64,000 bases of DNA from Tetranychus cinnabarinus (taxonomy: Eukaryota; Arthropoda; Arachnida; Trombidiformes; Tetranychidae): the NCBI GenBank assembly GCA_022266195.1, contig WHVY01000001.1, positions 14,198,001 through 14,262,000 of the forward strand, given 5' to 3'. Shown here piece by piece: positions 1-13,400 of the stretch. Both the position numbers and the translations under genes were made by a program. Each line of letters begins with the position of its first letter. Within the stretch, counting starts at the first letter, position 1. The notes beneath the pieces were generated by a model that ran no database searches, had not been told where the DNA came from, and saw only the letters and a program-made list of their open reading frames with translations.

Positions 1-1442
1 AGGAAAACGCTCTTGGATTGTTTCACCTTGCTGATTACTTGGACATACCTGATTTAGCGAATGCAAGTTTAAGTTTTCTGTTCGATCACTTTTCAAATGA
101 AGTTGTTGTTGAAATTGATCATTGGATTAATCAAATTACAACTCTCAAAGCTCGTCAACTGATTGATCAATACATTTGTGAAAACTTTTGTGATATCATT
201 ACAACTAAGAGTTTCTTGGGTTATGAAGTTGATACTGTTCATTACATGATAAACCTAATTGGTTTGAACATTGAAAGTGAATTGCAAGTGTTTGAAGCAA
301 TAATTAAATGGATCACAATCAATACCAAGGAAAGACTTGTGCATCTACCAAAGCTGGTATCAGCCATACATTGGACTTCAATCGATATAAACCAATTTAC
401 TAACACGATCGCTCAAAACTTTTACATTAAACTGTGCAAAGAAACACGACCGATAATCTTGTCAGCATTTGAGTCGATTTGTTATAATACATCTGATCAT
501 ATCAAAGATGTAAATTTAATTATTGGACCTCGCCTCAAAAAGCCTACTAATTTGTATTATTTAACTAAAGAAACAGAAGGAACATTAACATTGAGAAGTT
601 TCCTCAATGAAAACATTTCCTTTCCACTTGTTTGTGATGTTAATGTGACTTTCAACAGATGCACTGATGAATGTACAACCGAAAGTCTAATAGATTCAGA
701 TAAATTGATTTTAATTAATTGGATTAAGAAAACTTACAGATTAACTAATCATTCTGTCTTCAGTAAACTGTTTGGGCGCAATTTTGAGTTCAAAGAGTAA
801 GTTATTTGTTACTTTATTGGTTGAATCATTGAGCAAATTTAATTTGATTGAATTTTTTTCAGAAATGGGAATGTTACCTTGTGGAAAGGGAATCGTCCAA
901 TCGTACTTAAACCAAATCCTGAAGAAGTGACACGCATTCATTCGGTGTCTCCTTATAAAGGCCAGTTTTATGTGGTTGGTTCTAGTGGTACTAGAATTTT
1001 GGTGATGAAGTTTGATCCGTGTGATAATATTTGGACTGGTGTGGCTAATGGTAGACAAATATCTAATCCTGTTAACCAGTTGAAACATGTGTTGTATGAC
1101 AACAAGTTGATTCTGTTTCTTGACAATTCAAAGTATCATATTTATGATCTTGAATCAACTAAATGGACACAACATGTTGGTTCAGGCCTGTGGACTAGAA
1201 CAGCTGATCTTCACTTTACTCTTCATCAGTCTAAACTGTTTCTCCTCAGTCAAGTTCAATTAGAACTGTATGAATTTGATTCAATTGAAGACACATTTAA
1301 AGTGGTGAAAGGAAAACCAGTCAAAGGTACTAATTTCGTTGGGTTAATATCAACTGAAATGGGAGCATTAAAAGAGTTTAATTTACAATTTCGTCTGTTG
1401 GATTCCAATAATAATTTACGTAAAATGCTGATCAGAACATGA
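1..1442 (+). CDS. BTB/BACK-kelch-like protein, 3' part (5' end outside window)
   Basis: Two exons are visible: 1-796 and 863-1442, joined by a 66-bp intron with donor GTAAGT at 797 and acceptor TTTCAG at 861-862. The frame is open from base 3 and no ATG is needed, so the start lies upstream. The first residues look like the end of a BTB fold (HLADYLDIPDL). A BACK domain follows, with the recognisable stretch ESELQVFEAIIKWI and then HLPKLVSAIHW. The C-terminal half (about residues 180-450 of the visible part) is a divergent kelch-type beta-propeller, with YDLESTKW and FDPCDNIW repeats. Such proteins usually act as Cullin-3 substrate adaptors; that role is inferred from family. A polyadenylation signal AATAAA lies at 1534-1539. 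Kelch repeats are weak, so the substrate cannot be guessed. Confidence 0.75.
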
Positions 1443-1843
1443 CATTGTTTTTTATTCCATGATCTTTTCCATCTGAGAATCAAGATTAAAGCATTAAGAC
1501 ACTGCCTTGAGAATTTGTGCCTTAAGTGTCATGAATAAAAGTTATAAAGTACATGAGTGTAGATTGTTGAATCTTCGTTATCATTGAAAACGGAGTCAAT
1601 GGAAACTGGATAACGTGATGAAAAGATTCCAAGTAAACTTGGCATAATGTGGACTAATTTTATCCATAAATGATCCACAGATTCAGCAAGTAGAGCACAG
1701 TGAGGAATGCGCTGGAAATGATTTGAAAGCTCATTGGGACTATGTTAAGGTTAGAAAGTTATTCCCCCACAATTGAGGTTAATTGTACATTTCTCAATTG
1801 ATTATGCGATTTGAGATTCATCTTGATAATTGAATGCCAACCA
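1443..1843. other. intergenic, kelch-like gene to chemoreceptor 1
   Basis: The first 100 bp is the 3' UTR of the kelch-like gene, ending near its AATAAA signal. The rest should carry the promoter and 5' UTR of the next gene. No repeat or RNA gene is seen. Confidence 0.5.
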
Positions 1844-3373
1844 ATGATTGATTATAAATTGACTTTCTTTCAAAATTGTGTAAATATTGAATCTCTAGAA
1901 AGCTTGGTCGATATAAAGTCCACCATGGAAACAGGACTGACAATTTATCGATCAATTACCAGAAAAATAAAATCGGTTGAATATTTCTCGAGTCAAGCAT
2001 ATCTAGTTACAAATTTAGACAAAATGGATGTAAAGCCAGCATTAGCTAACTGGTTAAATCCCAACATTGATTTGAACGTTAAACGAGCTGAGTTAACGGG
2101 CACATCTAATTCAAAGCCCTTATCATTGGTTAACATTTGTATAAACAGTGTTCCGGGAATCTCTTTTTTCTGTGTCAACACCGTTGGAGTAAAACTAAGC
2201 AAGTTGGTTAATCTTATAGCAATGTGTCTATTATTTGTACGTGCAGCTATAACAGTCAAAGACATAATAGAAATCGTTGTAATTCAGGGTCAAAATATTT
2301 TACTGGAAAGAACTAATCGAATGCTAATGAGTTTAGCTAAAAGCATATCAAATATGATTGTACTTTACACTTGTATAACTCTTAATTTGCCTTCATTTCT
2401 TCATTCAATGGATCTCATTTGGTTTCACCTTCCCTTTATCAATCAGGCGACTTTTATTTCGACTCAACGGTTCCACATTTGGCTTGGATTCATCCTCTAT
2501 GGACTATTCAATGTAGTCGATTTAGTTTTCAGGATTGCAGTCAAAGTTATGTATCCAACGTTCAGTGTTTACCCTAATATGTTGATCTTCAACATATCAA
2601 ATTATACTATCGTTCAGGTTTGCTTGTGTAAAATTTGTTTGATTTGTTTTATTCAAGTCATCACCATATTTGTTTCAACTGGTTTCAAGGAGATTGCAAA
2701 GCAACTTGAAGATGTCAACTTTGAACCTTCAGATAAAGGAATGCCTAAGTTGTCACCTTTTTTCATTTATCATGGAACTGCTTGGCTTGCGAATCATCGA
2801 AAATCATTTGAACTTCTCAATGAAATGGTTAATTTAACAAACAAAAAATTCCATTTCTTTATTTACAGTGCGATTCTATGCATAATACCAGCTTCTATTA
2901 CCATTATTTATGACATTATTTTTGCTGAAATGGAATTAAAAATTTACCATGTCATTGATATTGCTTTCAATATTATCTTTATTGAAATACTCATCTATTA
3001 TTTGAGTCTATTCAATTTACATTCGCACAGAATTTGGCTGGCATTGTACAGATTAACCTTGATTAGTAAAAATGAAATGACGACTTTAGAGGTGAGCTCA
3101 ATGTTGAAAAACTATAAGTTTCCATGTATTATAAATTATTAATATTATATTAATATTAGATAATGATTTGATTCTTCATCTACTCAACAGGCTACCCTTT
3201 TCATGAACAGAATCAGTAATTTACCGGTTGGTGTTCAACTTTCAGATAAATTTGTGATTACACTCGGAGTTGGTCCAAGTTTGGTTGCAGTCATTATAAC
3301 AGTGTTTGTGTCAATAACTTCACTTAATCAAGTTTTCCTCAACAAAGCAAACGCAACTAATAATAGTAACTAA
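1844..3373 (+). CDS. gustatory-receptor-like 7-TM chemoreceptor (copy 1)
   Basis: Exons 1844-3091 and 3191-3373 give about 476 aa. The intron is phase 0, with donor GAG|GTGAGC and acceptor CTCAACAG. About seven hydrophobic segments are visible; the first is near MCLLFVRAAITVKDIIEIVV and the last is in exon 2 (FVITLGVGPSLVAVIITVFV). Hydrophilic loops lie between them, including FKEIAKQLEDVNFEPSDKG after segment 4. A short last exon carrying TM7 after a phase-0 intron is typical of arthropod gustatory receptor genes. The protein would be a ligand-gated chemosensory channel in neuronal membranes, but ligand and membership are inferred, because these families diverge too far for motif proof. The first in-frame ATG is 1844; ATG 1925 is an alternative. 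AATAAA lies at 3451-3456. Confidence 0.65.
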
Positions 3374-3527
3374 CAAGTATAAACCTTATCTATTCATGCT
3401 ATGAACATATCAATAAGTTTAGCTAATTTGATAAAACATTGGGACACCGGAATAAAATAAATAATCACTTAATTACATGTTGAGAAACACAACAATTATC
3501 AAAACTCTTTATCGAAATAAATCTAAT

Positions 3528-6226
3528 TCATAACATTGTTTTGATTCCCCAAAATTCATTCAGTTTTTCAACCAAAATATCCACTTGATTGTCTTCATTA
3601 TTTACGTTACTTTCTATCAGCTTGATTAGTTCGTCTAATTTTCCTCTAACATTTGAAACTGTTAACCTGGATGTTAATCCTTCCAGCTTGAAATAATCAA
3701 GAAAAAGATCAGTTATAAGACCATAAAGCCTTTCCAGATTAAAATGAATGAGTATTGGATTGGAGTTAGATTCCAGTTCCTGGCTTAACGATTCGGCAAT
3801 CTCGGGTTCGACAACGTGTAAATCTTTGACAGCTTCTTTAATTAGATCAATCCTTTTCTCACCAAGTAATTGTTTCAACTTTGGATACAATTTACGAATT
3901 GTATGCCCCAGACTATTCTCATTGATATGCAAATTGACCTCAATAGAGATGGACTTTTTTGTAGCTTCACGAGTGATGGCGTCTTTAAGGATAGCAATGG
4001 TTGATAAATTGTTGGATTGAAAAATGAGTGATCCTTTGTAAAAATTAATTTCCAGGAAAGTTCCCATCAGGGTTGATAAATAGTGATACTCAATTGATGT
4101 TGAATTAATGAGATCAATACGTTCTGGTACTTCTGGTAGACAGAGTTGCAGCCAATTTAGACAATCAATCAATCCAAATGAACCATAAATATGAAGTTTG
4201 TTGACAAAGTGCAAAGATTCTTGATCAATTTGGTGGTAATTTCGTTTGTGTAGGGACAACGCTTTAATGTAATAAATCTTAACCTGGCAGCTTTTAGGAT
4301 TCATCCGAGTTAATATATATAGACGCAAAGTCCCCGCTTGACCTGAAATGTAAATGATATGTGAATGAGTTCATTTAAACAAAGATTAATTGAAAGCGGA
4401 ATTTTATTTACCTTCAACAAATTGCATTTTGATCTCAAATCGAGTTGTATTTGCTTGACATCTAAATGTTGCTAAAACTTGTGGAGATTCCTGTTCGTTT
4501 AAACTGTATACTGCTGAATTGCGTTCCGAGTCAATCAATTCAATTGGAATATCGCTTTGAACGATTACTGAATCAATGGCAACCTCCGATTCCAATGCTA
4601 AAATATATGAAGCGTCTGAAAAATTAAGAATATTGAGTTTAGTATTGATTTAAAAGTATTAACAAGTAATGAGTCTAGGTCTTACCATCATGTAGAATGA
4701 GCGAGTCGTTGATTGTAAAATAAGGTAATGTTGAATAGGATGGACTATTTTTCTGTTTCTTGTTAAGAATCAAACCCGAAGTTAAATTTTGGTAAAATTC
4801 TCTCTTTCGATTCAATTTTTTCTCCAACTGATCTATTTCAGTTTTCAACGAATTGATCTTGTGCTCCATATCACGATTTGAAACAATTTGAGGCTGTTCA
4901 TAATTTGGTGAATTCATTTGATCTCGGTTAAGGCCAAAAATTAATCCAGTAAAGGTACAGCATAGGATGAGCGTTCCTTCACGACAAATACAAATGGATG
5001 TTAAGCTTTCTCCACAATTGTAATCAGTCAATAGGGTGGGACTTTGGTCAACATTGATCTATTATAAGATATTAAATAAAATAATTTGATTATTGTAAAC
5101 ACACATATGTTAAGTTTACTTATCAAAGATTGGTGAAAAGCTTACGAGTAGAGATCCATTGGATTCAAGTGTTTCCATGAAGACCCACACCTCAATTAAA
5201 CCATCAGACCGTCCAATGTAAAGTTCACCTGTTGATTCCATCATTGTAATGCAATAAACTTGAGAGCGATAACCTTTATCTGGAATTTGCCATTTATGTT
5301 CAGCATTCACCTCATTAAAACCAAAATCCAAAGAAATTAAGGCAACTTTTCCTTCGATGGTCCCATAAAGAAGATTGACTTTGGAACTCTTGCTTGACCT
5401 TTCCAAGCAAAAAAGCACACTAGGAATACCACAAGTTTCAATCTCATATTGACAAGTCGAATTCTTCAATATCCTGATCAGTCTATCTTCACATGAGATA
5501 ATTGGAACTGGAAAATAGAAAAAAATTTACAAAATCATTGTTTTAAATGGGATTCTTCACAAATAAGAAATTTGATCTTTCAATTTTTCTTGTTGTTGTT
5601 TCACATCAGGTTGAACAACTCACAATGAGATAGAAATCAATTGTAGAATAAATGTAAAATCACTTACCTGGACGTTTACTAACTGAATTAAAAGTGACAA
5701 TGAATCCGGTAATTTTACTTGGCGAGATGTAAAAATGTTTAGATTGAATTGAACTGTTGCTGTTTTTACCATCTGTCCATGTGTCAGGTGTTAAAACATA
5801 GTGATTGTAAATATAATAACCGCAAATGTAAACATCAACCGGCCAAATAATTTGAAAATGTTTGATCGGTTCGGTTAAATTGTTCAACTGGAGACCAAAA
5901 AATTGTTTCCCTTTACCTGTGTAACCACGAATCATGGAAGAACCAAAAGCTATCAAAATTTTAGGCGAACCAATAACGTCTCTGGCAACCTGCAGGCAAT
6001 TGACCTTTCCATTTGGATTTGGTAGAGTTCTGAAAATGGTGTTCACTAGAGTTGATGGTTCTGGACGCAGAGAGAAACAATGAATTGAACCCGAATGATC
6101 ACCAATCACAGCGATAACAGTAAGATGGTTGTCAGACGATCCTGGACTTAAGGCTTTCAAAGTGTTTTGTGAAGTCAAGCCTACTTGAAGGTAATCAATT
6201 CGATTAAGCTTAGCGCCAATATTCAT
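3528..6226 (-). CDS. BBS7: Bardet-Biedl syndrome 7 protein homologue, BBSome subunit
   Basis: Five exons on the minus strand: 6226-5668, 5507-5146, 5058-4686, 4615-4412 and 4342-3528. They give about 770 aa (human about 715) with all phases consistent. The N-terminus (LNRIDYLQVGLTSQNTLK) and IRGYTGKGKQFF, YIYNHY are highly characteristic of the BBS7 beta-propeller. A coiled coil follows (IDQLEKKLNRKREFYQN, about residues 360-400). The GAE/platform/helical region includes DIPIELIDSERNSAV, ATFRCQANTTRFEIK, LCLPEVPERI, STIAILKDAITREATK and ERLYGLITDLF. BBS7 pairs with BBS2 in the BBSome, which moves membrane receptors out of cilia. The 3' end faces chemoreceptor 1, with 154 bp between the stop codons. 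In a mite its site of action would be ciliated sensory neurons (inference). Confidence 0.95.
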
Positions 6227-7467
6227 GCTAAGGTTGAAAGACCTTGTTGTTATTCATTCAAATTAATCAACGGATTTTTTCACATCTCCGTTTTTACTGC
6301 TATACTGAAGCTTTTCCTTGGTATTTGGAAATTTACGATTCCATGGTTACTAATGTTGGCAATTAATAGCAACAAAACGACCAAGTGAATCGATATTTTT
6401 CATCCAATCATGCATTCATATGATATACATGGTATGGTAAGTTTAGAAATACATGATGATAAGTCAATGAAATAAACAGTAACTTACAACCGTTCTTTTT
6501 GATAATCATTGAACAAAGTTCAGAATGATCTTTCTTACTTGGTAGAGTTTACATGATGTATATCACAATTATATCCAACAACTTAGATTTGATTTGAACA
6601 GTAAACGAAAATTTCACATCAATTATTAAATTAGATTTTAAGGTAAAAAGAATGGCATTTTTAATTGAAACATTGAAGGGTTAAGGATTAATTGGCGTGC
6701 TTGCGCACCTGAGTGACTGGGTCACATGAGCAGCTTTAATAACCACTCTTTGTGCCATACTAAGCTTGACGGAGCTGGTTTTGAGTTTGAAATGACGGGA
6801 TTTTAATTATTTTGTTAGATTTTATTAAAATGTGTATTTATTATATGTAATAAGAATGTATTAATTTTAGTATATTATAAGTAATAACACTGTCATGTAA
6901 TTCTTGGTTCATAACAACACTTGTATTTAATGGCACTTAAAAATTTCTTTTTCTTTAATTTTTGTTATTTTTGGATGTCATATTTCGTGTGATACATCTA
7001 CGTGTAGCGTTTTCGAAGACCAATATGATTAAATAATAAAACAATTTACAAATTAATTATTAACTAATAATAAAATTAAAAATCACAGAGCTAAAATTAA
7101 CGTGGATGTTACTGATGTTAAGGATTAATCGATTAGAGGTGAAACAATCGATGTATCGAAATAGTCAATTTGCTGACAAAAACTTTCCGATTGGTTACCA
7201 AAAAATAAAATCAGTGAACTTCTGAAATGAATGTGAAACCAATGATTATCAGAAAAGTATCAGTAATAATTTTAATCTAAATAACAATACATTCAACTTT
7301 TTCTCTTTTAGTAACAATACTCGTTTCAACTCGAACGGCTTCGACCTGTTTCATCTTAACAGAAACGTCCATTGAAATTCATTTCTTTTTAAAACCAGAT
7401 CATCCAGAGACATTTCATCTTAATAACTACATGGTAGAGTTGATTTGCTCCTAATAAAGACTGATTA
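6227..7467. other. intergenic, BBS7 to TOGARAM1
   Basis: AT-rich spacer that holds the BBS7 promoter and TOGARAM1 3' UTR. No open frame of note, RNA gene or clear repeat was found. A slightly G+C-richer patch at about 6690-6770 has no recognisable function. Confidence 0.5.
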
Positions 7468-10400
7468 CTATTGAGGCTTGACCGGTGTACTCAAATCAGC
7501 TGGTTTCTCTCCAACTCCCTGTAAAAACAAAATTTTGATTAGCATTTGTAAAATTTATCGAAAAATAAAACGAAATTTTCATCTAAAAAGTAAACGGTTT
7601 GTTTTAAACAAGGGTGCAACTGGTGTTTCAGTTGTTTAACCTAAAATTTTGTGAAACTTTTTTACTCATTGACATAAACATAAAGAATCAATGGAATACA
7701 AAGAAACCAGAAACTGGTCAAAGGAAAATTTTCTGGTTAACCTATTTCACAGTTAAAATGCAAACTCGTTTTCAACTCGAATCTTATTTTAAGATGAAAA
7801 CCCTGCAAAGATCATGTAATTACCCTTCGTTTGATGCTGTCTAAAATGCCACAGATGTTTCTGTAGGTTCCTGGTGCGACATGTTTACGAAGTAATTTAT
7901 CAAAAAGACTATGATTAAGTAAAACACTGAATATTTTTCTACCATAAAATCTTGTATGAGGAGATCCATCCATCAAGAATTTAGCTGCTGATTGAAGTAA
8001 ATGTTCACCAATATCTTTTGGACCCATAAGACATTTAACTGGACCCATTTTTTCAACCAAAATTGATAAGAAAAAAGCTGCCGTTCGACGGACATTCATA
8101 TTACGATGACTGTGACAAGTTTTGGGATAAATAAGAATTGGTTATTGAAAGATTGGTGTTTCAATTTCTGACAATCAGGTTGACTTGATAATATATTATT
8201 AATAACTTACTTTGCTCCAAAATGTATTAAAATAAGAGCCGATTTAATTTGTGGCATTTCCTCAACCATCGACATTAAAGCCTTTTCACAATCTTCTCTA
8301 ATAAAGGAAGCATTTTCAGAGCATTTAGCTAACAAAGCTGATCCAATCAACTCCATATCCTAATGAGTCAGAAAAAATATTCATTAAACTTTCATTAACA
8401 ATAACATGGCTCAGAATATCGGCCAAAAAAACTGTCAGATTTTTCAATGCTACGAAATAATTATAAGATTTTGATTTTTAAGAAGACAATAAATTAATGT
8501 CTAACTAAACAATTAACGTTTTGAAGATGACAGTTGTTTAGTCCGATATTGTTATATTATTCAAAAGACTTACTGGTTCAAGTGATTTTTTCATTTTACT
8601 AAAAAGATCGCCCAAAGTAAATATCGCTGATCTCGATACACTTGATCTTAAATTTTTAACCTCATCAACCAGAGAAACAATGACCGAATGAAAATCCTTC
8701 TGAAGGACAGATGGATGAAAGGAGGCTAACCTAGTAACAGCTAGCATTCCTTCAACCTTGGTTGTCCTAAAAAATACAAAATAATCATTTACTATTTAAA
8801 TTCATTAGACATTAAAATAAACTTACCAAGCATCTTCACCGAAAGCTGCCAATGCTGCTCTCAGAGCTTCTTGTGGATTATCAAATGGCCCTTCAGTTTT
8901 GACAACATTTTCCATTATGTGTCTTATATTAGCGTTTGGCGGAATCGCTGGTTGAATCCTTATCATGTGATACTGAGGCTGTCGATGAACTGGTGATGAG
9001 CTTCGCGAGATTCGTTTTCGAGTTGGAATCATGGGTTTTCTCTTCATTCCCGGAGTCCGTGATTTGGGTTTAACATTACTAGTCGACTCTTTACCCATTT
9101 CAGGAGCAACACTTTGCTCATCTTGAACCGCATTTTCATCTTCATCACCGCCCTCTTCACCATCGACTAACTGATCTTTCGATCCTGAACTTGAAACATC
9201 ACAATGCTCTTCACCATCCAACCCATTGTCATCGACATCGCCACCTTGACCCTCACCTGTTTCCTCTTCACCAGTTTGATTATCATTCTGGTCAACACTT
9301 TTCTTTTCATTGGCCATCTCATTCCCTTCATTTATCACACAATTGTCATCATCATTCTTTTCATTTGGAAGACTTTTGGTCATTTGGTTGTTTCCTGGAA
9401 AATGAATTTTAATAAATTGAACATTTCAATAGCAATCAGAGCAAAAAACTGATGTTTGTTTACAATCATCATTAGTCCATCACAGAGACACGTTTAGTTT
9501 CTGGTTAACATATTTTATGCTTTCACCAATTCGCTCTATTAATTGTAACTCACCTTCACTTTTATTGTCACTTTGATTATCTTCTGATTCTGTGGGTTCA
9601 TCAATGCTAACCGAAGGCAACACTGATCGCTGATTAGCTCCACTTGCTTCTTGGTTTTCTTGCGATTCCTTGGATAATCTGTTAAATAGACGATAACAAT
9701 GAGAGAATGAAAAGTCCATCGACTAATCTTAATTTAAACCAGAGATTGACCGCAATGTTAATAAGAGCTTGAATTTTGGGATTAATTTTTATTTTCTCGT
9801 TAAATCTATCAAAATAATAATGATGATGTTATCTAATGAATTCAGAGCAATTAATTTAAGTCAATTTCTTGCAAGGACATTGGAGCAAGTAAATAATGAG
9901 TGAATCAATCTTTAATCAGGTCGACTTGGATCAACATTGAATTAAAATTCATGTAATGTCACCCAATTCAAATAAATATTCAAAGATTGTCTTCAAACTT
10001 CATTCACTTTAACCCAATCAATGTAACCAATAGTTTGTAACCATTGACTTTGTGCATTCACTTGTATCTAATTGTTGTCCATTGACTTTAACCATTAAAT
10101 ACTTATTGTTCACAATTGAAACAGTTTCACCTTTATTCATTCAATCCAATTAAACTGAGTTTAATCACGAGAATCTGGTTAAGCTCAATTAACAGTTCAA
10201 TTTATGGCAACAAAAATAACCCAAAAATGGATGAAAACTGGTTAAATTGAAAAAATTTATTTTTTTATTCTAACCTTTGATCATCTTTAGGTGACAATAT
10301 GGTTGAACCTCGTCTTGATCCTGGCTCTTTGTTGGTTGAAACCTCTAACAATGAATTTGGTTCATTTTGATATTCACTGGGTTCATCGTGATTTGGACAA

Positions 10401-13400
10401 GTTGGACTTGATTTCAATGCTGATCTCGGTCTGTCAAATGATATATCAAAATCAGATTCCGTTTGGAATGAGCTTCGTTTTTCAGGTGATGTCGGAACTG
10501 AACGTGGATAAGATGAAATGTTAACACTTTTACGGTGAACAGGATAAAAGATTTCGGGTTGATGATGATAGTCACTTGTTTGATGAGAATCTTGAGATTC
10601 TGAAAGTTGATTCATTTGTATTGTTGGCATTGAAAAAGCACGATTGTCTCTTGGATTGATTATGGTTAAACCGACGTTATCATTGTGAATCGATTCGTTG
10701 TAACTTTGACTCATTTGAGATTCATTTTCTTCATTGGTTAAATCATGTCCATCGTGATGATCACCAACCAAATGCTGAGAATGAAGATTTTGATATGAAT
10801 GGTGGTATTGATGAGAATTGTAATCAGTCAATTGGCTGAATGAACTTCGACGAGAACTTTTGTCAAACTCATTTTCCAGCTTTTTAGCCCAATCGGCAGT
10901 TTTGGATCGACTTGAAATGGCTAATGTAGGAAGATTGATGAATTAATTAGTCAAGTGTCAAGGTTGAGAAAAAGGACAAAAAATCGAGTTTCCTTTTATG
11001 ATCAAACATGTTTTGTTGTATCGGTAAAAGTAACCTTCAAGGTTCGCTAAATAATCGTCTTATTAAGAAATACTAATTAGAATTGAATTGAAGATGAAAA
11101 CATGAATGAAATGAAACGAAGGGCACAAGAATAATCAAGTAAATGATGGATCAAAAAATATCAATTGTTACGAGACCAACTTAAAAAAATATTTATTTTG
11201 CTCTCTCGATCATCAATCAATTACGATGGGACTCAATGGATCATGTTAAATTATCGTTGACTTCATTCATTATGCATAAGGAATTCGTGAGAAAAGACAA
11301 AATGGCCAATAATTCATTCCATTTAATTAGCCATGGATATTAGCAGGGTAAACAAGGGTTAGAAGTGACCTTTAAAAATGTATGAACAGCAAGTGAAACA
11401 GCAAAAATTTTCAGATGGGAATCTGGTAAAGTCTTTTTTTGGGTTTTTATTTTCAAATTGAAAGCCTAATCTGGTAACTTCGATTTTTCAATCAAAACTA
11501 TAACCTGAACCTTGAAGTCTTTTCTGGTTAATTTATTTATTTCAACCCAAAGGAAAAACCTTTTGAAAGCAACAGTGAACCCAATTTAGTTTTTTGCTTT
11601 TAAGGATTAAAATAAGAAAAACATTTTCTGGTTTTTGGGTTCAATACAGTAAAGTAAACCACAAAAGAGTGAAGATTAAAAGAGCTAATTGTTGATATCG
11701 AAGCTGGTCGATTGAACCTGTCTTGACTTTCAAGTGACTTTAATTTACTTAGCTGAATAGCTCTTCAGTCTCATGTAAACCTATCGATTCTTGGACTTGA
11801 CTCAAATGACAAAATGGACATTTTTCATTGAATGTTTTCTTTTTCTTGAGTTTTCATTCCCTTCAATGTTATCATACAGACTAAGCAATCGACTTCGATT
11901 CAACTTAAAAATTGGTAAAAAAAGCACGCCTGATGAGTGCTTCATTTATTCATAAAATTATCTTCGATTTCGACTTTCTTAAAACGAAATATTCAGAAAA
12001 TAGTTCGAAATAGAATAAAATATTCGAAAAAATGCTTAGGAAATTGTTGAATTTTTGTAGGTTTTCTGCTTTTGACTGGACTTAAAGTTTCACACCATTA
12101 TTTTCAAGGTTTCGGCAAGTTCATTTTGGTTATCACGAAACATGATCAAACATGAAAGATATTGATGAATTGTTGATAAACAGAAAATTAATGATGGTTA
12201 AGCAATGGAAATGGCATATTAGGAACAAAGTGTACCCAAACTGACTGATATCATGAGAAACTGAGAAATATCAATCAATAATGAAAAGTTATTCCCAATG
12301 AAAAGTGAATAGTTGAACTGTCGATGAAAAATACTCTCATCATGTTTATTCAATGATGGTGTTAAAGTTAACCTGTGAGACTGAAATGTATCTTTTATGA
12401 AGGAAAAAAAACTGTGATGAAAATGCTTCATTCTAGCGATTTAACTTATCGTGTTTAGTTGTTGAATGCAAGTTGAATAGACAGTTAACCAAAAGGCAGA
12501 AAAATATTGTAATAAAACAAAATTGGGAAATAATAACGTGACTTTGATTCACTCTGATTATCATTAAATTCCTTGTGATATTTACTGAACACAAATTCAC
12601 ATGCAAATCGATCTTTTGGGTAAAAAACTGTTTCTACTCATTACTGATCCATGATGATAAGAGTCTTTTTTACCCTTAAATTCATAGAGTGGATCAAACA
12701 AAAGGATAATAATCCTTTTTATTCAATTCAATTGACATGAAATTGTCACGATAAAGTGAGACAGAATCAAGTTATTAGCTAATATATTATCCAAAGTTGA
12801 CTGAAAAGTCCATTCATTATGTTAAACAAGATGATGAATAGAACCCTTTTCACAATCAATTTCATCTTCTCAACACTACTTTAACCCAAAATTGAAAAGG
12901 AAAATAAATTTTCAAAAAATCGGGTAAAGACATTTTCTGGTTAATCAGTTTAACTCAAAATGGGTTCAATCTCTATCAATGTTTTAAATTGCTAGACTCG
13001 ATTGGAAAATGGAAAAAGAAAATTCGAAGTAAAAATGACTTTAGCTTACCTGAACTTGCACTTGAACATGTTGCTACAGCCAAATGTTGCTTGAACCTCA
13101 TAAAATAATATCTCCAAAGATCTCGGCCTAAGAAATGCAAGAAGACGTTACATTTGAAAGCAGAAAATGTTGAACTAAAAGTAATGTTATTGTTTTGATA
13201 TTTCAATTAGAGAATATCTTTTGTCCTGTTCTTTGATTGTTGCTACGTGATGGACACAAAATAATGCTCAAAACAATAATAATGACCATTTTGGGCAATA
13301 CTTTGATTGGGCAAAGATTTTCTTCTCAAAATTGTCTATTATTCAGATTAATTGTTTGGTAGAGCAGAAAAATTGGGCCGATCGATCGATTGCCTTTTTA

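Noticed and set aside
9191..9452. His-rich and hydrophobic plus-strand frames
   Set aside because: Antisense of the Asp/Glu-rich linker exon of TOGARAM1. The histidines come from complemented GAT/GAA codons.
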